Source: Flexivirga oryzae (lineage in GTDB: Bacteria > Actinomycetota > Actinomycetes > Actinomycetales > Dermatophilaceae). Taken from it: 64,000 nt of DNA. The stretch's first letter is position 1. Each line of letters opens with the position of its first letter. The position numbers and the translations under genes were made by a program. This document shows, piece by piece, positions 58,429 to 64,000 of this stretch. The notes below the pieces were generated by a model. The model worked only from the letters and a program-made list of their open reading frames with translations, did not search any database and was not told the DNA's origin. Location of the stretch: NCBI RefSeq assembly GCF_014190805.1, contig NZ_JACHVQ010000003.1, positions 1-64,000 of the forward strand, in the 5' to 3' direction.

Positions 58429-59473
58429 CGGCATCACTCCTCGCACTGCCGAAGTCGGCCAGCACCCGGCGCACCAGCCGGTGCAGGGTGAAGCCGTCGG
58501 GGCCCTCGCACACCATCATCCGCAGCGGCCGGCCGCGCAGCTCGTCACGCACCAGCGGGTGACCGTGGGACAGCAGCTGCTGGGTCACCGTGAGCTGCCG
58601 GATCGCGATGCAGGAGACGTTGTCCGGGTGCTCGACGGCGAACTCCTCGTAGATCACCGGGTCGTGCTGTCCGTCGTCGCCGACCAGCAGCCACTGGATG
58701 TGCGGGAACTCGCGGGCCAGCCGGCGCAGCGACTCGCGTTTGTGCGCCTGCCCGCTGCGGAAGATGCTGTCGTCGGTCGGGCCCCAGTCGGTGAGCAGCG
58801 CCGGGCCGGAAGGGAATCCGTGCCGCCGCAGGAAGCGGGTGAGGATCGGCTGGGTGTTCCAGGCGCCGGTGGACAGGTAGATGATCGGCGCGCCCGGGTG
58901 GGCCGCCAGCAGCGAGCGGTACATCGCCGGCATCCCCGGCACCACCTTGCGGGCGGTCTCCTCCAGCACGAAGCTGTTCCACGCCGCGATCATCGGCCGC
59001 GGCAGCGCGGTCACCAGGCAGGTGTCGTCGACGTCGCTGACGATGCCGAAGCGCGTCTGCGGCGACACGACCTGGACCGGCGCCTCCACGACGAGGTCGC
59101 CGACGCCGATCGTCGCGGTGTGCCAGCCGGGGTCGAGACCGTGCGCGCCCAACTCGACGTCGAGGTAGCCGCCGCGGTCGGTCGTCGCGGTCGCACTCGC
59201 GGAGCCGAACCGCACCACCACGTCGACCTCGGCGAGCGGCGCGGTGAAGAACACCTTGAAACCGCGCCGGATCGGGGCCTCCTCGGCACTCGGGGCGGTG
59301 GTCGGCTGACCGTCCCGGCCCAGCACGACCCGCGCCAGCACCCGGGCGAAACCCTCCCCGGCATACCCGATGTAGGGCAGCACCTGGCGCTGCCACCCGC
59401 GCTTGCGCAACCGCCGCGCGACGACGGCGTTGAGCGCGTCCTCGGCGCGCGCTGCAGGGTGGACTTTCGCCAT
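58421..59473 (-). CDS. App1-family (DUF2183) phosphatase-like protein
   Basis: This 350-residue protein has GIVSDVDDTCLVT, the DxDxT phosphatase motif of the DUF2183/App1 family (HAD-like), after an N-terminal beta-rich region (KVFFTAPLAEVDVVVRFGSA). Further blocks are IIYLSTGAWNTQPILTRFLR and LVGDDGQHDPVIYEEF. The yeast relative is a phosphatidate phosphatase; the bacterial substrate is unknown. It precedes and overlaps the glycosylase gene, so they are cotranscribed. Confidence 0.88.
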   Translation of the reverse strand: MAKVHPAARAEDALNAVVARRLRKRGWQRQVLPYIGYAGEGFARVLARVVLGRDGQPTTAPSAEEAPIRRGFKVFFTAPLAEVDVVVRFGSASATATTDRGGYLDVELGAHGLDPGWHTATIGVGDLVVEAPVQVVSPQTRFGIVSDVDDTCLVTALPRPMIAAWNSFVLEETARKVVPGMPAMYRSLLAAHPGAPIIYLSTGAWNTQPILTRFLRRHGFPSGPALLTDWGPTDDSIFRSGQAHKRESLRRLAREFPHIQWLLVGDDGQHDPVIYEEFAVEHPDNVSCIAIRQLTVTQQLLSHGHPLVRDELRGRPLRMMVCEGPDGFTLHRLVRRVLADFGSARSDAGA

Positions 59474-59500
59474 ACCGCTCAGATTACGGGTCGTGGGTGA

Positions 59501-59941
59501 CTACTGGTCAGCCCCACCGGGATGAACGATCCGCAGGATGATCTCGGTCGCACTGCGCAGCGCGTCCCGCTCCTGCTCGCTGAGGCGGGCGACCTCGGGC
59601 GCCAGCGCCTCGGCACGCGAGGCGCGCAGCCGCTCCAGCTGCTCCCGGCCCTCGACGGTGAGCTCGATCAGCGCGACTCGGGCGTCGCTGGAGTCGGCCG
59701 ACCGGCTCGCCCAGCCGGCGGCCTCGAGACGCTGCACCTGGGTGGTCATGGTGGGCTGGCTGCAGTGGTCGGCGTTGGCCAGCTCGCCGATCCGCGCCGG
59801 GCCGAGCTCGTCGATCAGCGACAGCAGGCGGGCCTGTGCGGGCGGGATGGCCAGCTCGGCGTGGCGGGTGGCCCAGCGGTTCAGCCGGGCGACCGCGGCG
59901 AGCAGTCGCGCGCCCTCGGGAATGGCGCCTTCGGAGTGCAT
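59501..59941 (-). CDS. MarR-family transcriptional regulator
   Basis: This 146-residue protein has a winged helix-turn-helix (PARIGELANADHCSQPTMTT then QVQRLEAAGWASRSADSSDA) with helical ends for dimerisation. The palindromic site ACATAGCT-A-AGCTATGT lies just upstream, between it and the acyl-CoA ligase stop, indicating autoregulation. It is read in the same direction as the ligase, so may control it as well. Confidence 0.9.
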   Translation of the reverse strand: MHSEGAIPEGARLLAAVARLNRWATRHAELAIPPAQARLLSLIDELGPARIGELANADHCSQPTMTTQVQRLEAAGWASRSADSSDARVALIELTVEGREQLERLRASRAEALAPEVARLSEQERDALRSATEIILRIVHPGGADQ

Positions 59942-59952
59942 GGGCGTAGTTT

Positions 59953-59969
59953 ACATAGCTAAGCTATGT
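59953..59969. promoter_or_regulatory. MarR operator
   Basis: ACATAGCT, A, AGCTATGT is a perfect 17-bp palindrome that begins 12 bp upstream of the MarR start codon and overlaps a TATGTT-like -10. It is the likely binding site for that regulator. Confidence 0.75.
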
Positions 59970-59978
59970 TGCGTCAAC

Positions 59979-61466
59979 CTAGGCCGGGTCGCGCAGTTCG
60001 CGCTTGAGGATCTTGCCGGTCGCGCCCTTGGGCAGCGCATCCAGGAAGCTGATCGTCCGCGGATACTTGTATGCCGCCACGCGCTCCTTCGCGTAATCGA
60101 TCAACGTCTCGGCGTCGAGTGTTGATCCCGGAGCCCGCACGACATAGGCCGCAACCTCTTCGCCGTAGTGCTCGTGCGGCACCCCGACGACTGCGGCCTC
60201 GACCACGTCCGGATGCTCGTAGAGCACCTCCTCGACCTCGCGCGGATAGACGTTGTAGCCGCCGCGGATGATCATGTCCTTGGCGCGGTCGACGATGAAG
60301 AAGTAGCCGTCCTCGTCCTGTTTGGCCAGGTCGCCGGAGTAGAACCACCCGTCGCGGATCGCGGACGCCGTCGCCTCCGGCCGGCCCCAGTAGCCCTTCA
60401 TGATCAGGTCGCCCCGGATCGCGATCTCGCCGATCCCACCCTCCGGGGTGTCCGAGCCGTCGGACTCGGCGAGCCGCATCTCGACACCCTTGAGCGGCAC
60501 CCCGATCGAGCCGACCTTGCGCGGCCGGTCCGGCAGGTTGAACGACGCGACCGGCGAGGTCTCGGACAGTCCGTACCCCTCCAGGATCTTGGCGCCGAAG
60601 CGGTCCTCGAACTTGCGCATCACCTCGCCGGGCAGCGACGCCCCGCCGGAGCAGCAGGTCTGCAGCGACGACAGGTCGACGTCCCGGTCGGCGGCCGCCG
60701 CAAGCATCGCGTTGTACATCGTCGGCACACCCTGGAAGACCGTGGTCCGGTCGCGCTGCATGATCTCCAGCACCTTCGCCGGATCGAAGCGCGGGATCAG
60801 GGTGATCGCGGCGCCGGAGACCACGGCGGTGTTGAGTCCGCAGGTGAGACCGAAGACGTGGAACAGCGGCAGGCAGCCCATCACGATGTCACCCGGCGCG
60901 ATCGGCACCAACTGCGCCGCGACCATCCGGGCGTTGTCGTCCAAGTTGTGGTGCGTGAGCTCGGCGCCCTTCGGGAGGCCCGTCGTGCCGGAGGTGTAGA
61001 GGATGACCGCGGTGTCGTCGTCGGCGCGCTCGACCGGCTCGGGCAGCGGGTCGGCGTCACCGAGCAGCCCGGCCCCACCGCCACTGCTCCCGTCAACCAC
61101 CTCGTAGTCGGTGCCCGCCTCCTGCGCGCCCGCCTGGCCGTCGCCCGGCATACCGAACATCACCGAGGCACCGGAGTCGGACAGGTAGTAGGCGACCTCG
61201 CGGGGCTTGAGCAGCGGGTTCATCGGCACGACGGTCGCGCCCGCCCACAGGGCGCCGTAGAAGATCACCGGGAAGGTCGGCAGGTTGGGCTGGGACAGTG
61301 CGATGCGGTCACCGGGCCGTACGCCGCGCGCGGCCAGCTTGCCGGCGAACTTCGCGGCCGCGTCCCGCAACTGGGCGTAGGTGAGCTCGAAGTCGTCGAG
61401 CTTGACCGCGAGCGCGTCCGGGTGCTGCTCGGCGGTAGTGGCGAGATTGGCCGCGAGGTTCGTCAT
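59979..61466 (-). CDS. Long-chain fatty acid-CoA ligase-like AMP-forming enzyme
   Basis: This 495-residue protein has the AMP-forming signature ILYTSGTTGLPKGAELTHHN (about 156-175), EGYGLSETSP, YSGDLAKQDEDGYFFIVDRA and the C-terminal catalytic Lys in PKGATGKILKRELR. It activates a carboxylic acid to an acyl-adenylate and then CoA thioester. The start at 61466 is the first Met before the N-terminal block TNLAANLATTAEQHPDALAV. The region before it is not HsdR-like or otherwise coding. Substrate probably fatty or aryl acid. Confidence 0.9.
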   Translation of the reverse strand: MTNLAANLATTAEQHPDALAVKLDDFELTYAQLRDAAAKFAGKLAARGVRPGDRIALSQPNLPTFPVIFYGALWAGATVVPMNPLLKPREVAYYLSDSGASVMFGMPGDGQAGAQEAGTDYEVVDGSSGGGAGLLGDADPLPEPVERADDDTAVILYTSGTTGLPKGAELTHHNLDDNARMVAAQLVPIAPGDIVMGCLPLFHVFGLTCGLNTAVVSGAAITLIPRFDPAKVLEIMQRDRTTVFQGVPTMYNAMLAAAADRDVDLSSLQTCCSGGASLPGEVMRKFEDRFGAKILEGYGLSETSPVASFNLPDRPRKVGSIGVPLKGVEMRLAESDGSDTPEGGIGEIAIRGDLIMKGYWGRPEATASAIRDGWFYSGDLAKQDEDGYFFIVDRAKDMIIRGGYNVYPREVEEVLYEHPDVVEAAVVGVPHEHYGEEVAAYVVRAPGSTLDAETLIDYAKERVAAYKYPRTISFLDALPKGATGKILKRELRDPA

Positions 61467-61528
61467 GCCGCAACTGTAGAACGCGGACGTGACGCCGGTC
61501 ACAGGATGTGCCACAAATGGGCGGGCGT

Positions 61529-62431
61529 TCAGCTGGCGCGGTCCGCGACGGCCGTCGACACACTCCCGCCGCCCACCTCCAGCAGCCGCTCGGCGCGATC
61601 CACGTCCACCCCGGCCAGCAGCATGACGACCGCGACCTTGGTCCGGCCGCCCGCGCGCTCCAGCGCGGTGGCGGCGGTGATCTCGTCCACCTCGGTGGCC
61701 GCCGCGACGATCCGGCGGGCGCGGTCGACCAGTTTGGCGTTGGTCGGGCGCATGTCGACCATGAAGTTGCCGTAGGTCTTGCCGATCCGCACCATGGCGG
61801 CCGTCGACAGCATGTTGCAGACCATCTTCTGGGCCGTGCCGGCCTTCAGCCGGGTGGAGCCGGTGAGCACCTCGGGACCCGTGGCCACCTCGATCGCGAC
61901 CCGTGCCTCCCGGCCGATCAGCGAGCCGGTGTTGCAGGCGAGCGCGACGGTGTGCGCGCCGCGTTCGCGGGCTCGGCGCAGGCCGCCGATGACGTATGGC
62001 GTGCGCCCGCTCGCCGCGATCCCGACCACCGTGTCGTGCGGCCCCACCCCCAGGCCGTCGACGTCGGCGGCCGCTGTCTCGACGTCGTCCTCGGCGCCCT
62101 CGACGGCCTCGACGAAGGCGCCTTCGCCGCCGGCGAGCAGCGCCGTCACCTGGCCGGGGTCGGTGTCGAAGGTCGGCGGGCACTCGACGGCGTCCAGCAA
62201 CCCGAGCCGGCCGCTGGTGCCTGCGCCCAGGTAGATCAGCCGGCCGCCCGAACCCAGCGAGTCAGCAATCAGGTCAACCGCCTTGGCGATCTCCGGCAGC
62301 GCGTGCCGGACCGCAACGGCGACGGTCCGGTCCTCGTCGTTCATCAGCTCGAGCACCTGCACGGTGTCCATCGCGTCCAGGCCGACGCTGCGCGGATTGC
62401 GCGCCTCGGTGCCCAGGTCCCCGAGGTTCAT
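61529..62431 (-). CDS. murQ: N-acetylmuramic acid 6-phosphate etherase
   Basis: This 300-residue SIS-domain protein reads TEARNPRSVGLDAMDTVQVL at its start, RLIYLGAGTSGRLGLLDAVE, and later RLKAGTAQKMVCNMLSTAAM, the MurQ blocks. It splits the lactyl ether of MurNAc-6-phosphate to give GlcNAc-6-phosphate in cell-wall recycling. The ATG is two bases after the stop of the RpiR gene and has GAGGGG upstream, so both are one operon. This gives a link to the N-acetylhexosamine operon near the start of the window. Confidence 0.93.
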   Translation of the reverse strand: MNLGDLGTEARNPRSVGLDAMDTVQVLELMNDEDRTVAVAVRHALPEIAKAVDLIADSLGSGGRLIYLGAGTSGRLGLLDAVECPPTFDTDPGQVTALLAGGEGAFVEAVEGAEDDVETAAADVDGLGVGPHDTVVGIAASGRTPYVIGGLRRARERGAHTVALACNTGSLIGREARVAIEVATGPEVLTGSTRLKAGTAQKMVCNMLSTAAMVRIGKTYGNFMVDMRPTNAKLVDRARRIVAAATEVDEITAATALERAGGRTKVAVVMLLAGVDVDRAERLLEVGGGSVSTAVADRAS

Positions 62432-62433
62432 CG

Positions 62434-63363
62434 CTACTTGCCCCTCCCGGCCGACCGGCGCCGCTTGAACGACTTGCCGTCCCGGACCGCCTGGTAGGTG
62501 CGGGTCAGCGCCTCGGTGGTCGCCTCCAGCGAGGTCCGCGCGACGCCGACGAAGAGGAAGTCGACAACGGCCAGCTGGGCGGTGCGGCTGGCCAGGGCGC
62601 CGGACCGGAACGCCGTCTCGCGCGCGGCGGTGGTCAGCACGATGTCGGCGTGGTCGACGATGGGGGCGCCGGAGAAGTTGGTGATGGCGATCGTCGTCGC
62701 GCCCGCCTCCTTGGCTGCGGCCAGCGTCTCGATCACGTCCAGGGTGGCGCCGGAGTGCGAGATGCCGATCGCGACGTCGCCCGCGCCGAGCAGCACCGCC
62801 GACGTCATCGCGCTGTGGAACTCGGTCCAGGCGAAGGCGATCCGGCCCGCCCGGATCAGCTTGTACTGCAGGTCCGTGGCGACCAGGCCGCTCGCCTGGA
62901 CACCGAAGATCTCGACCCGGTCCGCCGCGGCCACCGCCGCGATCGCCGCGTCGAGGGCCGTCAGGTCCAGGTGCTCGGCGGTCTCCTGCAGGGCACGCAC
63001 CTCGTGGTGCACGATCGCGGCGACGATGTCCTCGGTCGACTCCGCCTCGTCCAGGTCGGCGGGCGGTTTGCGGGCGGGGCCGCCGAGCGCCGACTCGCGG
63101 GCGGCCGCGCCGGCGAGCGCCAGCCGCAGCTGCGGGTACCCGCCGAAACCGACACTGTGGCTGAACCGGGCCACCGTCGCGACGGAGGTGTCCGCACGGG
63201 ACGCCAGCTCGGTGATCGACAGTTGAGCGGCGGCCGCCGGATCCTTCAGCACCACCTCGGCGACGCGGTGCTCGGCAGGCTGCAACTGCGGGAGCGACGA
63301 CCTCATGCGCACGAGGACGTCACGGGTGGGGTCTGCCTTCAGGTCACTGGAATCCTTGGCCAT
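62434..63363 (-). CDS. MurR/RpiR-family regulator with SIS domain
   Basis: This 309-residue protein has an RpiR helix-turn-helix (ITELASRADTSVATVARFSH, about residues 46-65) and a C-terminal SIS domain (AADRVEIFGVQASGLVATDL, GDVAIGISHSGATLDVIETL). Members sense sugar phosphates; next to murQ it likely senses MurNAc-6-phosphate or GlcNAc-6-phosphate and controls recycling. ATG at 63363 is chosen because AAAGGGACG lies upstream; a start six codons earlier is possible. Confidence 0.9.
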   Translation of the reverse strand: MAKDSSDLKADPTRDVLVRMRSSLPQLQPAEHRVAEVVLKDPAAAAQLSITELASRADTSVATVARFSHSVGFGGYPQLRLALAGAAARESALGGPARKPPADLDEAESTEDIVAAIVHHEVRALQETAEHLDLTALDAAIAAVAAADRVEIFGVQASGLVATDLQYKLIRAGRIAFAWTEFHSAMTSAVLLGAGDVAIGISHSGATLDVIETLAAAKEAGATTIAITNFSGAPIVDHADIVLTTAARETAFRSGALASRTAQLAVVDFLFVGVARTSLEATTEALTRTYQAVRDGKSFKRRRSAGRGK

Positions 63364-63734
63364 GACGTCCCTTTCGAGCATCGGCGCGCGACGTGGCGAG
63401 GTGCGCTCTGCGGTCTGTGGTAGCCCCGAACCTCCTGCCGTTGTTGCTCGTCACTGTAGTCACCGTACGGAAACCTTATGCCAGCAGTGTGCCAGGAAAT
63501 GAAAATGATTCACATAGGTCGGTGTGTGCGGTGGTTGGTCCATGCCTGTTCATTCGATGCGATCGGTCGGGGCGTGCGATCGGCAACAGCGGACGACAAC
63601 CCCGGGTCGGGCGCCAGCGTCAAACGCATGACCAATAGTGCATGCTCCGTCGCGCGTCCCGGCACGAAATTGCAAAATTCACCGCACTCTGGGAAATCCC
63701 TGAAAACGACTACCCTGCCCGGATCCGGACAGCA
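63364..63734. other. 371-bp upstream region of the RpiR-murQ operon
   Basis: This stretch has lower GC and no credible gene. At 63499-63514 the pattern TGAAAATGATTCA has inverted ends (TGAA/TTCA) and could be a regulator site or promoter part; GAAATTGCAAAATTC near 63665 is another imperfect palindrome. Promoters for the leftward operon should be here. Confidence 0.4.
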
Positions 63735-63772
63735 AGGGACCCAGCCGGGCCACTGCACCCGGCTGGGTCCCT
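63735..63772 (-). terminator. Stem-loop terminator downstream of the acyl-CoA synthetase-like gene
   Basis: AGGGACCCAGCCGGG and its perfect complement form a 15-bp stem with an 8-base loop, 14 bp beyond the stop codon of the leftward gene. It is well placed as the terminator of that gene. Confidence 0.8.
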
Positions 63773-63786
63773 CGTTGTCGCCGTGC

Positions 63787-64000
63787 TCAGCTCACGGCGC
63801 GTTCGCGGCCCGCCCAGTACGGCTCCCGCAGCTTGAACTTCTGCAGCTTCCCGGTCGCGGTGCGCGGCAGTTCGGCGACGAAGTCGATCTGCTTGGGGCA
63901 CTTGTAGCCGGCGAGGCGGTCCCGGCAGTGCGCGATCAGGGCCTCGCCGGTCAGCTCGTCGTCGTCGGTGACGACCAGCGCGATGACGCGTTCACCCCAC
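63787..64000 (-). CDS. C-terminal part of an AMP-dependent acyl-CoA synthetase
   Basis: The frame runs from the right end of the window to a stop at 63787 and reads WGERVIALVVTDDDELTGEA, HCRDRLAGYKCPKQIDFVAE and PRTATGKLQKFKLREPYWAG. The PRTATGKLQKFKLR block holds the C-terminal catalytic Lys of the AMP-binding ligase family. The start is outside the window. It resembles fatty-acid or short-chain acyl-CoA synthetases. Confidence 0.85.
   Translation of the reverse strand, partial: WGERVIALVVTDDDELTGEALIAHCRDRLAGYKCPKQIDFVAELPRTATGKLQKFKLREPYWAGRERAVS

Noticed and set aside
1..64000. CRISPR array, prophage or plasmid origin
   Set aside because: No regularly spaced repeat with unique spacers, no phage structural or integrase gene and no replication or partition genes were seen.
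1..64000. tRNA, rRNA or known riboswitch
   Set aside because: No cloverleaf-like segment or rRNA sequence was noticed; without a covariance search, small RNAs may have been missed.

Overview
The window is 64 kb of high-GC DNA with many GTG starts, tightly packed co-directional genes and protein families typical of actinobacteria (RpiR/MurQ, PPK2, ROK-controlled sugar ABC operon, actinobacterial IS21-, IS3- and IS5-like remnants). I infer a Micrococcales-type actinobacterium, possibly Dermacoccaceae-like; nothing in the sequence fixes genus. No rRNA, tRNA or CRISPR array was seen.

Layout. 1-10.2 kb is ordinary chromosome: a metzincin-like protease, then a ROK-controlled operon (ROK regulator, binding lipoprotein, two permeases, GH20 hexosaminidase, GH43-like enzyme) behind a double CTAAAG-N3-CTTTAG operator, a DksA-like protein, a methyltransferase and a PatB-type lyase. 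10.2-23.3 kb is accessory and heavily decayed: a broken PH-domain gene, a nucleotidyltransferase/partner gene pair, a coiled-coil/T5orf172 pair, a large membrane protein, an IS5-family element nested in an IS21 istA relic, and a toxin-antitoxin segment (AbiE-like pair plus HigBA with frameshifted toxin) bracketed by two 150-bp direct repeats. 23.3-30.7 kb is a catabolic operon (FAH-family hydrolase, VOC dioxygenase, flavin reductase, two-component flavin monooxygenase, HIT protein, AceE-like E1, DoxX) controlled by a divergent GntR regulator.

30.9-48.4 kb is a defence island: an AAA/DUF4143 ATPase, a DUF6994-like gene between 76-bp direct repeats and IS3 debris, a divergent three-gene module (DPPW methyltransferase + metallophosphoesterase on one strand, a SLATT-like two-membrane-segment protein on the other), and a type I restriction-modification operon hsdM-hsdS-hsdR extended by a CBS-HEPN protein and a PD-(D/E)XK/DUF5655 protein. 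From 48.5 kb to the end the content is again housekeeping or metabolic: AAA ATPase, YdeI-like, HutD, alcohol dehydrogenase, PPK2, MFS exporter, pyridoxal kinase, quinone reductase with TetR regulator, rhodanese, Fpg/Nei glycosylase, App1 phosphatase, MarR regulator, acyl-CoA ligase, and MurQ with its RpiR regulator.

The best candidate for an undescribed system is the divergent metallophosphoesterase/DPPW-methyltransferase/SLATT module at 34.2-37.5 kb. Next come the CBS-HEPN and PD-(D/E)XK additions to the type I operon, the 10.7-12.3 kb nucleotidyltransferase pair and the 12.9-15.7 kb coiled-coil/T5orf172 pair. All functional statements are from reading motifs by eye; no database search was possible.
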